The notes under the pieces are model-generated. The model made no database searches, was not told the origin of the DNA, and worked only from the letters and a program-made list of their open reading frames with translations. From assembly GCA_012845835.1 (NCBI GenBank), contig JABAKD010000011.1, positions 7,750,381-7,814,380 on the forward strand: 64,000 bases of DNA, in the 5' to 3' direction. Positions 32,201 through 40,645 of this stretch are shown here, in pieces (the first letter of the stretch is position 1; each line of letters opens with the position of its first letter). The stretch comes from Undaria pinnatifida. Taxonomy: Eukaryota; Sar; Phaeophyceae; Laminariales; Alariaceae. Made by a program: the position numbers and the translations under genes.

Positions 32201-34198
32201 GGTGAAGGAAATATTTTCGACGGTACGGCGGCGGTGGCCTCCCTATAGTGCTCCGTATGTGCCAGCCAAACACACCGACAGTCAACCGGGCAACGGCACT
32301 ATTGGGGATGGCACCGATACTAGTACTACGGTGGTATAGCGAGTTCCACTCGTGCCAAGCGATTTCACCGGCACTATACCGGCAACAAGCACTATTCAAG
32401 CCGAAAAAGGGGCAGGCGGAGACACTCACTCGCGGGAATGACCCCGCGCCACTGTAGAAGAAAAAAAAACAAAATGACTCCCCTGCCGTATTTTTGGTGT
32501 CCAAAAAAAAAAAGCAAAATGGCCAAAAGGTACGATCCGTATCGTTGCCACGCGTGTTAAAATGTTGACTGTCCTCCGCGCTTGCTTCTATCCTGACGCC
32601 CAACCCCCTCCCTCCCCCCCCCCCCCCTTGTGCATGCTGCAATGCTAATACTTTCGCGCGATCTTTACAGGGTACGGCGCGCTTTCGAGCCAATATTCGA
32701 AAGGTACGAGGTGGACGTGTACCTAAGCGGACACGTCCACACGTACGAAAGGTCGTTTCCTGTTGTCGACAACACGGTCCGCTTTGCCAGCACCGGCGGC
32801 AACGACGGCGTCGGCTCTGACGGGGGGGGCGGGCCCGTTTTTGAAGCTGCGTCTAGAATGTTGTACGAAGAACCGGCGGCGCCGGTGCACGTCGTCAACG
32901 GGGCCGGGGGCAACATCGAGGTACCTTTGTTTTTCTGCGCTTTGCATTGCCCTCCTTTCCTCCTGCCTCGCTTGTTTTTTTTCCGCGATGCTTTGTAGCA
33001 CCAGATCGTCCCCGTCTATGATAACTCCAACCCTAAGAAATAGTACCAATTTATCGAATCTCACCACCTCCCTACATGTAAACGATGTGAGTTAATTATA
33101 TTTCACCGCACCCATGTAATTTATCGCCCCCTTGTATATATCACCGCACCCCACTATATTGTCTTTCGTTTTAGCATGCCGTAATCAAATCCCCCCCCCC
33201 CCCTCCCCCCCCCCCTATGCCTCCTTGAAAGTTGGAATTTTGTTCATGTCTTGACTTTGAAGGATTTAATTATGTTCCATCTCTCTCCTGTACGTACTTC
33301 GTACAAAGATAGAGCTTGGTCGCTGTCTTGGTGTATTGGTAGTATCAATTCGCTATGTATTTCACCTCACAGCTGCTAAACATACTGATTTTCAAGAAGG
33401 CGGTGCGAACCAGGGCCTTTGACAGGTGAAGCCTTCAACCTTTCTTTCGACATTTACCGCGATTGTACCAAAGCGTTACGTAAAGTAACCGTGAGAAGCA
33501 CTCGAGCACATGCTCCGACCTAACCTTACCTGCACATGAACCTAAACGTGGGGACATTTATCTCGCAAAGCGTAAAACACCAAGTATCTTGTGCACCTTA
33601 ACGGGGTGCTGTTTTCTGCCATCATGTGGTCGCGTTCCCATTCATTCGCGATCGGAGGGGAAAACACCGTAAAATCTCCCCCTTCCACCCCACAAACACG
33701 GCACACGAGCCCTCTACTTCATCCACCAGAAAGGAGTTAACGCATGCCGGCTTGTCGATAATGACGCCTAGTCACGGATATTTATATTCGAACGACGAAG
33801 GTGGTACTGGCGGGGGTACACACACGCACATTCTCACCCGTCCACATCCTCCCGTCTTTCGCGTCCACCCAACGAAAGCTCGAAGTTGTCGTGTCGCTAG
33901 TGAATCCAACCCGCCCGCCCGCCCACCCACCCACCCACCCACCCATCCGACACCCGTACTGCCGCACCCTAACCCAACCCAATCCAACCCAACCCAACCC
34001 AACCCAATACCGCAGGGAATGACGCGTCCGCAGCCTATGTTCCCGGGTACATTTCCGCGGTGGCATGCTCATGCGGTGAACATGCTCGAGGGGGTCGGGA
34101 TCCTCTCGTTCACGAGCATGTCCGAGATGCGGTCCATGTTTGTCACGAGCGACAGTCCCGCCGAGGTGAAGAGAGATTGGGGGGGATTGAGGTCGTGA
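17044..34198 (+). CDS. Purple acid phosphatase-type metallophosphoesterase
   Basis: Hydrolyses phosphate monoesters using a two-metal centre, by family knowledge. The model joins 13 exons: 17044-17256, 19330-20001, 21207-21325, 21390-21437, 23517-23822, 25040-25191, 27133-27205, 28083-28188, 28584-28808, 32077-32201, 32671-32920, 34016-34198, with the first two the least certain (12 listed; a further 5' exon is possible). Every junction has AG/GT borders and matching phase. Metal motifs appear in order: GDFG, GDIAYADD (split across an intron), GNHE, VAGHRPVY and GHVHTYERSF. The N-terminal fibronectin-like domain reads VHLAYSGVDVHGNPTGMTVAW. The N-terminus is basic and Gly-rich with one hydrophobic stretch (AVLGVVTCLATVPWLLSAGL) before the domain, suggesting a type II anchor or signal peptide. 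About 823 residues, longer than usual plant-type enzymes because of that N-terminus. Confidence 0.9.
17257..19329 (+). other. Phosphatase intron 1
   Basis: AT-richer than its surroundings. I see no dispersed family here; small T-runs occur around 18,070-18,240. An alternative upstream exon could hide here. Confidence 0.4.
19330..20001 (+). CDS. Phosphatase exon 2: Gly-rich region and membrane segment
   Basis: Acceptor CCACCTCACAG leads into ARRTPSCKLTPP, then a long Gly/Ser stretch written by GGC/GGT/GGG codons, a Cys/Arg cluster (CRCLCRCRSRRRCG) and the hydrophobic segment AVLGVVTCLATVPWLLSAGL. It ends EAEATKTGAEGPEQ at CAG|gtatga, phase 0, and joins directly to VHLAYSG. The end of this exon is well supported; its start could lie at a later acceptor, which would remove the Gly-rich part. 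Confidence 0.7.
20002..21206 (+). other. Phosphatase intron 2
   Basis: No dispersed repeat recognised. It ends in a pyrimidine-poor acceptor (CGATACAACAG). Confidence 0.45.
21207..21325 (+). CDS. Phosphatase exon 3: start of N-terminal domain
   Basis: VHLAYSGVDVHGNPTGMTVAW then TSAAGEAPPVVEYG, typical of the fibronectin-like domain of plant-type purple acid phosphatases. Donor GA|gtaagt, phase 2. Confidence 0.92.
21390..21437 (+). CDS. Phosphatase microexon 4
   Basis: A 48-bp exon between CTTTACAG and CAG|gtacgg, phase 2 on both sides, coding ERVGDAKGGTEYVLGPR across its joins. It fills the short strand expected between VEYG and the next domain strand. The preceding intron is only 64 bp. 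Confidence 0.85.
21438..23516 (+). other. Phosphatase intron 4
   Basis: About 2.1 kb. It contains MITE copy B and, at about 23,330-23,405, a partial MITE end (GGTCAAGGAGCCCGCCGTCA). The acceptor is CCGTCTTCCAG. Confidence 0.6.
21651..21925. mobile_element. MITE family 1, copy B
   Basis: Starts GACGCGTGCTACGATAGAGG and ends with the near-complement CCTCTATCATCGTAGCACGC. The interior repeats CTTAAGCTCCCAAATCGAGG in the opposite orientation to copy A. Located in phosphatase intron 4. Confidence 0.85.
23517..23822 (+). CDS. Phosphatase exon 5: rest of N-terminal domain
   Basis: LDRTANGTSDSYLDTVHHRV then SLEDLEPGTRFFYRCGHP, the family's H.V.L..L.PGT.Y.Y.CG pattern. An unusual Asp/Glu/Gly-rich insertion follows before the GTWSQVSSFEAAPGP strand. 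Phase 2 in and out; donor AG|gtgcgt. Confidence 0.92.
23823..25039 (+). other. Phosphatase intron 5
   Basis: No MITE seen. A C-run lies at 24,886-24,900, beside the left arm of an inverted repeat at 24899-24978. Confidence 0.5.
24899..24978 (+). repeat. Inverted repeat left arm around phosphatase exon 6
   Basis: About 80 bases containing GGTCAAATGACTTCAGGCAA and CAACAAATGAGTACC. The reverse complement, slightly diverged, is at 25495-25577, so the two arms bracket the exon carrying GDFG. Confidence 0.85.
25040..25191 (+). CDS. Phosphatase exon 6: GDFG and first half of GDxxY
   Basis: RPVSVAVVGDFGLVGAGATF gives metal block I; DFIIHLGDIA followed by a split Tyr codon gives block II. Donor T|gtaagc, phase 1. 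Confidence 0.95.
25380..26110. repeat. Degenerate tandem repeat (GCGTCCAAAG type)
   Basis: Recurring pieces such as GCGTCCAAAGTGGAGCG, AGCGTCCAAAGTACAACGA, CATCCAAAGTAGAGCGACTT and AGCGTCCAAAGCGGGGCG, each followed by AAAC/AACC-rich and then G-rich sequence. Unit length is irregular, about 45-90 bp. Confidence 0.55.
25495..25577 (-). repeat. Inverted repeat right arm around phosphatase exon 6
   Basis: Reverse complement of 24899-24978, seen in TACTCATTTGTTGCTTGCC and TCATTTGACCATTG. Confidence 0.85.
26285..26510. repeat. CCCGACCCGA-type dispersed repeat, copy 1
   Basis: Shared with 42860-43075. Common landmarks are CCCGTGATAT, then GACCCGACCCGACTC-like runs, CCAACACCTCC, CCGTGGGTTTTGGAAAT and CATGGAAACCCG / CATGGGCCGC near the end. 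Non-coding. Confidence 0.65.
26884..26990. repeat. (GTA)n microsatellite
   Basis: About 35 units of AGT/GTA with occasional CAG and GGG interruptions. Confidence 0.95.
27133..27205 (+). CDS. Phosphatase exon 7: second half of GDxxYADD
   Basis: Completes Tyr and reads ADDAFLERLWSFGYEDKWDA. The purine-rich acceptor CTAAAAAAAAAG is atypical, but phase and homology both fit. Donor AG|gtaggc, phase 2. Confidence 0.88.
27206..28082 (+). other. Phosphatase intron 7
   Basis: No repeat family recognised. Confidence 0.45.
28083..28188 (+). CDS. Phosphatase exon 8: GNHE
   Basis: SKVPYMVVPGNHEAECHSPQ supplies metal block III. Acceptor GCTTGCAG, donor AAG|gtgagc, phase 0. Confidence 0.95.
28584..28808 (+). 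CDS. Phosphatase exon 9: central catalytic part
   Basis: AYNARFRMPSLESG, AMWYSFNVGPVHFVIVDTET and GDQLAWLEE match the family's RF.MP, WYSF..G.VHF and Q..WLE positions. Acceptor TTTGTTCAG, donor GAG|gttagt, phase 0. Confidence 0.95.
29183..29221. repeat. (ATC)n microsatellite
   Basis: Thirteen or so CAT units. The poly-His frame over it is an artefact within an intron. Confidence 0.9.
29941..30225. mobile_element. MITE family 1, copy C
   Basis: ACGCGTGCTCCGACAGAGG at the left and CCTCCGTCGTAGCATACGTC at the right, both diverged. The interior has TTGGGAGCTTAAGACCTGTC and CCGGATGAAAAATCCCATGG. Confidence 0.8.
30371..30686. mobile_element. MITE family 2, copy A
   Basis: Inverted ends TTCTACGGTATCCCCCCC and GGGGGGGTATTGTAGAA. 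The interior has CGCTGGTTTTGAAACCAGCT, GCCCGTATCTCCCGAAATAC, GACGTCATCGTTCGATG and CTCGTGTCGAGCGGCCATGC. A short CCCCTCCCCAAACTTTT piece is duplicated at the left end. Related copies: 51072-51330 and 61258-61530. Confidence 0.75.
30699..31075. mobile_element. MITE family 1, copy D with internal duplication
   Basis: Left end ACGCGGGCTACGATAGAGG, right end CCTCCGTCTTAGCAGGC. A block of about 77 bp (GAGCTTCAAGACAGGTAGGA ... AGTAAAACTGCTT) occurs twice in tandem, making this copy longer than its relatives. Confidence 0.75.
31552..31925 (+). repeat. tRNA-like repeat family B, one full and one partial unit
   Basis: Unit of about 290 bp: GGCTTTTAGTTTGGGTAAGC, TTTTGCAAGTGGTCAAACGG, a B-box/T-arm-like GGTCGTGGGTTCAAATCCCA, then ACTTGAAAAATACTCTCCCC and ATATCCGGCCGACCTGC. 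A second head begins at about 31,841. The same family forms the array at 38485-39925. Confidence 0.75.
32077..32201 (+). CDS. Phosphatase exon 10: VxxH block
   Basis: RPWVIVAGHRPVYARES gives metal block IV; it continues GRIIYGSSE. Acceptor GGCTTTTAG, donor AG|gtgaag, phase 2. Confidence 0.95.
32671..32920 (+). CDS. Phosphatase exon 11: GHxH block
   Basis: FERYEVDVYLSGHVHTYERS gives metal block V. Then PVVDNTVRFASTGGNDGVGS and HVVNGAGGNIE, the family's GxGG(N) strand. Acceptor ATCTTTACAG, donor GAG|gtacct, phase 0. Confidence 0.95.
32921..34015 (+). other. Phosphatase intron 11
   Basis: Contains C-runs near 33,191-33,217, a CCCACCCACC run at 33,905-33,945 and an AACCC-rich run at 33,968-34,008 that serves as the pyrimidine-poor approach to the last acceptor (TACCGCAG). 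Confidence 0.6.
34016..34198 (+). CDS. Phosphatase terminal exon
   Basis: Continues GMTRPQPMFPGTFPRWHAHA, then EGVGILSFTSMSEMRSMFVT and SDSPAEVKRDWGGLRS, stop TGA. The order (Trp, then G.G.L.....M...FV) fits the C-terminal strands of the family. A donor GAG|gtgaag inside could lead to a further exon. Confidence 0.75.
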   Translation, partial: GMTRPQPMFPGTFPRWHAHAVNMLEGVGILSFTSMSEMRSMFVTSDSPAEVKRDWGGLRS

Positions 34199-34689
34199 TG
34201 GGTCCGGGTGTCGTGGGCTGTGGGTTGTCGCGGCTCTGACCACACTTCAGTACAGGTTTTTACGGCAGACGATAAACAAACGTCTCCGGGTCGGGTCAAC
34301 CAATGGATGTTTCAATCCTTTGATCTATCTCCATGGTAGTGTGATTATGAACGATTCTTTGGTGTATGGTGGCAGAATACCGCATGGCCTCAATTCGGTA
34401 AGGAAACTATAATTATCGTTTCACCTTGAACTCATATTTAATGTCATATTCAATGTCGAGCTGAAATATATACTACTATTGTCACCTTACACGCGGAAAC
34501 CAATTAATTATTAGCTCCCCCCTTTTCGCCCCCGCCTCTGTTGCTCTCGTTCCATGAACAGGTGCTTGACGAGCTCATTATTCGACATCGACGGCTGTGA
34601 CGAGGTTGACTGACGGCGGCGTCATCGGGTCGTCAAATCGATACGCATCTGCTACCACTGCTTGCTTACACGGCCCGTTCGGTCAAGTA
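34199..34689. other. Downstream of phosphatase gene
   Basis: Probable 3' UTR and spacer. No clear polyadenylation signal or repeat recognised. Confidence 0.35.
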
Positions 34690-35640
34690 TCAGCTGCTTA
34701 AACGGGTTTCATTTAAGCCTAGAGGGTTTCATTTAAGCTCTAAAGGGCTTCATTTAGTATGAGCCCGCAGGGCTTTCGTTTAAGTCCCAAAAGTGTGATC
34801 GTCAGCACTGCCCGTTCGTGAAGTATTGACTCATCTAGGGCTTTAAACCTATGCCTAAGTGGCTATCTTTAGACCTACAGAGCTTGAAATAAGCCCTAAA
34901 CGGGCTTAACATGTGCCTGCGACCAAGGCTCCGGTGGGGGTTCACTTTTTTTTTCAAGGCTTTTCTTTGCGGTGGCTGGGGGTCGCTTCTGCGAGTGACT
35001 CCGTCGCATTCCTTTGCGACCTTCAGCTTTCGCGCGGTTCTAATTCTGCGACATGAGTCCGCAACGGAATGGTAAGCTGCGCCGCGCCGTGAAGATGAAG
35101 CATTTGGAGCTTGACAACGATAACGTTAGGAGCTGGCGGTGGGATAAGCCTAAAGGGTGTATCTGCCAGCACGGCCCGTTAGGGAAAGTACTAGCTCCCT
35201 AAAGGAGATCAATTTAAGCCTAAAGGGCTTGCATTTAAGCCTATCTAGCCTTCATTTTAAGCCGGGAGGGTTTTTATTTAAGCCTCAAGGAATTTTAGTC
35301 AGGCCTGAAGGGCTTACGTTTGAGCCTGAACGTAATTTAGGTCTGAAGAGGTTTCATTTTTGGCCTAACGGGCTTTAGTTCAAGGCTGACGGGCTTTCGA
35401 TTAGGCCTGAAATGCTTTAATTTAAACCTAAAGGTACGTCATCTAAACTATACGATTAGGTTCAGTTAAGCTTAAAGGGCTTACACGTGAGCCTAAACGG
35501 TTTTCGTTTGTACCTAACGGGCTTCCATTTTAAGTGTGACGAGCTTTGAATCAAGAGCGAAAAGACTTTCCTCTGAGCCTAAAGAGTTTTCCTTTTTAAG
35601 TTCAAGTAAGCCTAGAGAGTTTTATTTAAGATTAACAGGC
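34690..35640. repeat. Degenerate ~25-bp minisatellite
   Basis: Many copies of a unit near AAGCCTAAAGGGCTTTCATT with drift in both sequence and spacing. A short unrelated stretch at 34,930-35,150 interrupts it. The repetitive protein frame at 35157-35378 is just the repeat translated. Confidence 0.9.
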
Positions 35641-38484
35641 TTCTCATTACGTGTTCTTCCTATTACCTTTTTTTTGTGTCAAATATTGCGTCTTGTATGT
35701 ATGGTGGTGGGACGAGTTGTTGCTGGCAAGTGTGCTCTCTTGGCCCCTCGACTGCATTAGGCGTGCTAAGGTTTCAGGGGTTTTTTTGTTTGCGACCCGC
35801 AAGAGCGAATCGCGGAAGTACTGGCCGCCGCGGGGGGAGGGGGGGGGGGGGTAGTGAACGTATCACACATGGCAGTAGTCCGTAGGACCATGGACCCTCG
35901 TGTTCTTACACCGCCAGTACGGAGCACGTAGGGTTTTCACCGACCAGACAGGCATCGCGTGCGTCTAGCGCGAAGCGCCGTGAGTCGGGGGGGGGAGGGC
36001 GTGTACTCAATTCATGCGTTTTCTGTAGTCGTATGACCGTAGACACCAGGAGGGGGGGGGGGGTTCTCCTTAGACCTCCTCTCTTTTCGTGGTTAAGATA
36101 GCTTGTGGTCAGTTTTTGTGAAAAGGGGACGCACAGGAACCAACCTGTACAGCTTCAAAACCCTCCCGAATTTGTTTAGATGTATCTAGTTTTGTTTTTG
36201 GGCGCACATCTTGCACCAGAGATAGTTTTAAGTTTCCGCAATTTGGGAATGGCGTGTTACCATTGGTAGTCCGTATGCATTTCTAAATAAGTTTTTTTTC
36301 TGCTAGTATAGGGTTATTCCTAAGGCACACAAAAAAGTCTGGGAAAGCTAGACAACAAAAAAAGAAACGTGTCGTTTTTCACGAAACGTGACATATTGTC
36401 AGGAATCCTGATTTTGAATAATTTTTTTGAAGATTTTCCACGAAAAAATGATGTCAAGGGTCCCTGACAAAACAAAAGCGTTTTTTTTTTTGTTTCGGAC
36501 GACGTAACATTTGGCAATTTTAAAATTTCAGGAATGGTGATTCTGTATCAGGAATCGTAGTTTGTATTTGGGCGTTCGTTCGTAAGAGGAACGACCCTTA
36601 GAACGGCGTTTTTTTGTTGTCTCTAGTACTTGTATGCGTTTCAAGAAGAAGCTCAGGAAAGAAACGCACCCAAGGTTACCACGTTTTCTATACGAATTTC
36701 ATGTGGTGTGTTAAAAAGCAAAAGTGTGTGCAGTTCTGAAATGGCGATCGGCTTTGCGAATGCGCCTGTAAAAAAAACTAGCACCAGGCACCGGTGTATT
36801 TAATTTGGTGCGCCGCGGCAGGCAGCGGCCACTCATCAAACAGTAGGCAGGCGTGTAATCGTAGGGTAATCGAAATATTTTTAACAACATGGGCTGTGAG
36901 TTCTCCAGATTGAGTGGTCGATGCGATGCTCAGCTTTTGCAGGCTATGACACGTGATAGCCACTCACACCGCACAGGATTGTTTCCGGGGGAAAGGAACG
37001 AGGGAGACTCGTTCGTGTCCAGCTGGAAGCGTTCCTCACGGCTGCGGTTGTTTTCGCATCGTAACTGCGATATCAAGCGCCGCGTGCGCCTCTTAAATAC
37101 AGTTTTTGCTTAACTTTTTTGGGTTAGTGGTGGGTGGGTGGGTGGGGGTCAACGGCGGCGGCGGGGGGATAGGGGGCGGGGCAGGGGGGGGTACTCATTT
37201 CACGCGTGGCCGTAGTCGTAAGACGACCACAGACCCTCGGGGTATATGGGGGGGGGGGGGGGGGGGTAAGGGAGAGGGGAAAGGTACGCGGGCGGGCGGG
37301 GTGGGGGCAAACGACGGCGTCGCCCGTGTGTGTGTTGTTTTCATTTACTTTCCGAAAGGGGAAACACGGGCTGGCGGAATTACCGTGAGGCACAATCGGA
37401 ATTTCCGCAGTCGTAGGCGGGGAACGGTCAACGGTGGGCGGGCGGGCTGTGGATAAAAAATTGCGTGTGCAGAAACTGCTGTCCGCGTGAAAGAAAACGA
37501 GGAAACAAAAGCCGTGAGTGGTGTTGGTATCGGATTTTTTTTTTGTAAACTCGTGGGTGGAGTGGTGTTTTGTTTTCTCTTCGGTTTTCCGTTTTTTTGT
37601 TTGTCGTGCACGACCAGGACGTTGTCCTGGTCTCCTCGTGGGTCCCAAGTTTTGCCTGTCGTATTTTTTTCCCTTTTTATCAGCGGTACGACTCGTACCG
37701 ATGTTTTTCTGGGCCAATGTTTCAACTGTCACGTCGCATCCAGTGCATTCCTTGTAAAGTTTGAAGGGTCGATTCGATTCGTTTCTTAGTGGGTTCTCCG
37801 CGTTTTTCGTATGTACGCACGTGGCCAAGACTAGTACTAGGGCTGCATAAGCCCTGCAGTCGAGAGTCGCACTAACATTTTTTTTTCTATGGGGGGCACA
37901 TTACTTGAAATTAGTATGGAACGCGTTTTCGCAGTATACAGGAAAAGGGTTATAATAAAGCCTTTTAGCACCGCACTCCCGCCATGGGAACGAAATTCGT
38001 GGAGTAAGACCAGGATAATGTTGGGAGTTGAATATGGGTTGAGATATGTGTGGATTGGAAAAATTCTTTTTTTCGATGGAGGACGGGGGAGGGAGCGGGT
38101 GTCCTCCTTGGGGAGGGCTAAACGAACATCAAGATAAATATCCCACAACATGCCGATTTTGAGTCTTCTTTTTTTTTTTTTCACGGTTGATTGTAGCAGT
38201 TGATTAGGGCAGCTATTATTTATAGTAGAAGATAACGGAATGTGTGAATTTTGCAATATTTTTAGGCTTGTCACGTACCAGGTTTAGCCGACCTTTCGCG
38301 ACCTCCCGTTCAATGGGATACACGCGCGCTAGCCGTGCAGCAGCACGGGTGCCATGTTTTTTTTTTTTTGAAGCCACAGCTGTTGTGAGCGATCGACCCA
38401 GAGAGGCACGCGTTGAAACTAAAAAATGGAAGTTTTGTCAAAAGGAACTCCCTTGATAGCATCGGGAAAGGTATCTGCAATAAG
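35641..38484. other. Intergenic, low-complexity runs, no gene seen
   Basis: G-runs at about 35,835-35,852, 36,050-36,063 and 37,247-37,266, several T-runs, and GGGTGGGTGGGTG near 37,130. An ORF at 36,889-37,113 begins MGCEFS but has no other support. Confidence 0.4.
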
Positions 38485-39925
38485 TATCTGCTAGGGCATA
38501 GACTAAGCAGTTGGTTAACCTTTTGCAGGTGGTCGGACGGACTAGTAGCCCTCTAATTCCTAAAAAAAAAAAATGGCGTCGACGGCAGGACCATGAGTTT
38601 TAGAGGCGTGGGTTCGAACCTCACCATCCACCAACAGTAAACCTTTTTCAGACTTTCCCCATGTCGAACTTGAAAATACTCTCCCCGCGGCATCCCCAGG
38701 AAATGAAACGGCTTGGATAATTGACAGGTCCGCCCGCATATCCGGCCGACCTGCTATCCCGCCGTTTCATGGGCGGGTGTTATAAGGCTTAGTTTGGGTA
38801 AGCTACTGGTTAACCTTTTGCAAGTGGTCAAACGGACTAATACCCCACTAATTTCTTTAACAAATTGCGTCGTCGACAGACCATGTTTTTTTTGGGGTCG
38901 TGGGTTCGAGCCCCACCATCCACAATAATAAACTTTTCAGATTTTCCCCATGTCGAACTTGAAAAATACTCTTCCTGGTACCCCAGGGAATGAAACGGCT
39001 TGGATAAATGACAGGTCCGCCCGTATATCCGGCCGACCTGCTATCCCGCCGTTCAGGGAGGGAGAGTGTTATAAGGCTTAGTTTGGACGAAACAATTGAC
39101 GCTATTGTTGTTGTTTTTCCTTCTTCGTCGGGGTGTTTTGTGAACAATCGACATTGAGGTTCATACGAGGGTACCTTACCGATTTTTCGACAACATGGTT
39201 GACATACTCTTTAACTCTTTAAATTGTGTATACCCTACGAGTAACCCGAACCGAATGAAACGCAACCAACCATTGTAGGGTGAAACCCCCTCCGTCTCGC
39301 TCACAGTGTGCGTCAACCATGTTGTCGAATAAATGGTAAGCTCTTGTTATAAGGCTTAGTTTGGGTAAGCTATTGGTTAACCTTTTGCAAGTGGTCAAAC
39401 GGACTAATACCCCACTAATACCTCAAAAAAATGGCGTCGACGGCAGGACCATGGGTGTTTTGGGTCGTGGGCTCGAACCCAAAATATTGACAGGTCCGCC
39501 CGAATATCCGGCCGACCTGCTATCCCGCCGTGTCAGGGGGGGAGAGTGTTATAAGGCTTAGTTTGGGTAAGCTGTTGGTTAACTTTTTGCAAGTGATCGA
39601 ACGGACTAATTCCCCACTAATACCTTAACAAATGGCGTCGTCGACAGACCATGGGTTTTCTGGGTCGTGGGTTCGAGCCCCACATCCACCATAATAAACT
39701 TTTTCAGACTTTCCCCGTGTCGAACTTGATAAATACTCTCCCCGGGTATCCCCAGGAAATGAAACGGCTTGGATAATTGACAGGTCCGCCCGTATATCCG
39801 GCCGACCTTCTATCCCGCCGTTTCAAGGGGGGAGAGTGTTATAAGGCTTAGTTTGGGTAAGCTAATATTGGTTAACCTTTTGCAAGTGGTCAAACGGACT
39901 CATACCCCACTAATACCTTAACACT
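38485..39925 (+). repeat. Tandem array of tRNA-like repeat family B
   Basis: Units start at about 38,487, 38,776, 39,346 (shortened) and 39,546, with a partial head at 39,837. Each reads GTTATAAGGCTTAGTTTGGG, GCTATTGGTTAACCTTTTGC, GTCGTGGGTTCGARCCCCAC and ATATCCGGCCGACCTGCTAT. The GTGGG-TTCGAGC-CCCAC part is a perfect T-arm hairpin. The 3' body ends in CCCGCCGTTTCAGGGGGG, and the next head follows at once. Confidence 0.85.
39172..39344. mobile_element. ~170-bp TIR element within the family B array
   Basis: Ends are inverted copies of about 30 bp: ACCGATTTTTCGACAACATG at the left and CATGTTGTCGAATAAATGGT at the right. No coding. It separates two family B units. Confidence 0.7.
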
Positions 39926-40499
39926 CTACTATCAATAGCTCATACTGCACATCATTGGACGGCAAATCGCTCACCATGGTTGGTAATAATGAACGATGGA
40001 GGCGTGCTACGATGGAGTTAGCACTTCTTTTTTTTTTCTGGATGACGAGGCTCCTTGACCCCTTTTAGAGCCCCCCCCCCCATGAAAAACTCCTATATTA
40101 ATTCCTAGTATGTTTTCCCTTGAAGCGGGTTTAAAGGCGATAACCCTATATATGGTACTGAACGAAAAATATAACGTATAGAACTGACGATTGATTGCAG
40201 CAGCATCCTTCACGCGAAGCAACCCGATCTGCTGCTAGACTACTACTATTAACACTAGCCGAGGACGATTTTACCGCCGAAACTCCGATGCAAAGCGTGT
40301 GCCTGTACGACACACACGCATAACAGCTCGCACTGCTGCGGTGTGCTGCAATGCTCGCAACATGACGGAAATAACGCCCTTTGGCTTATGTTTTGTTTTT
40401 GTCGCCGTACACGCCCCCCTCCCTCCCAACAGGATTTACAACCCAAATTCGCCGGAATGTCATCCTCTTTTTTTCTGTTTTTTTTTTTTTGGGGGGGGG
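39926..40499. other. Spacer with a MITE family 1 fragment
   Basis: About 40,004-40,062 carries GGCGTGCTACGATGGAGTTA and GGATGACGAGGCTCCTTGAC, one end of a MITE family 1 element. A G-run lies at 40,491-40,501. Confidence 0.5.
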
Positions 40500-40645
40500 G
40501 GCAATTATTCATCCCAGTGGAGTCCCCGGTGACATGATATGAGGCACCAGAGTCAGCGACCCACCCATCATTACCACATCCCGTAGAATCATCACAGGCA
40601 TTTTTGTCTTTGACGATAATCCGGGCGGTGAGAACGTGAGATGGT
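40500..40645 (-). pseudogene. copia protease relic
   Basis: The minus strand reads IIVKDKNACDDSTG then NDGWVADSGASYHVTGDSTG, the aspartic protease active site (DSGAS) of a Ty1/copia-type element distinct from the one at 7,975-15,493, which has DTGAS. It is cut off by a C-run at its downstream end and loses frame upstream. No LTRs seen nearby. Confidence 0.7.

Noticed and set aside
33626-34198. 190-codon frame read as one exon
   Set aside because: Only the last 61 codons after the TACCGCAG acceptor fit the phosphatase C-terminus; the part before is intron with Pro/Thr-rich simple repeats.
35157-35378. Repeat protein with FKP/LKG motifs
   Set aside because: It is the 25-bp minisatellite translated; the frame is neither conserved nor bounded.
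36889-37113. Small protein beginning MGCEFS, a possible myristoylation/palmitoylation signal
   Set aside because: A single short frame in repeat-poor intergenic sequence, with no homology pattern or splice context; six residues are not enough.
38485-39925. True tRNA genes
   Set aside because: The T-arm and B box are perfect, but I cannot pair an acceptor stem or find a proper anticodon arm, and the units repeat with a long tail.
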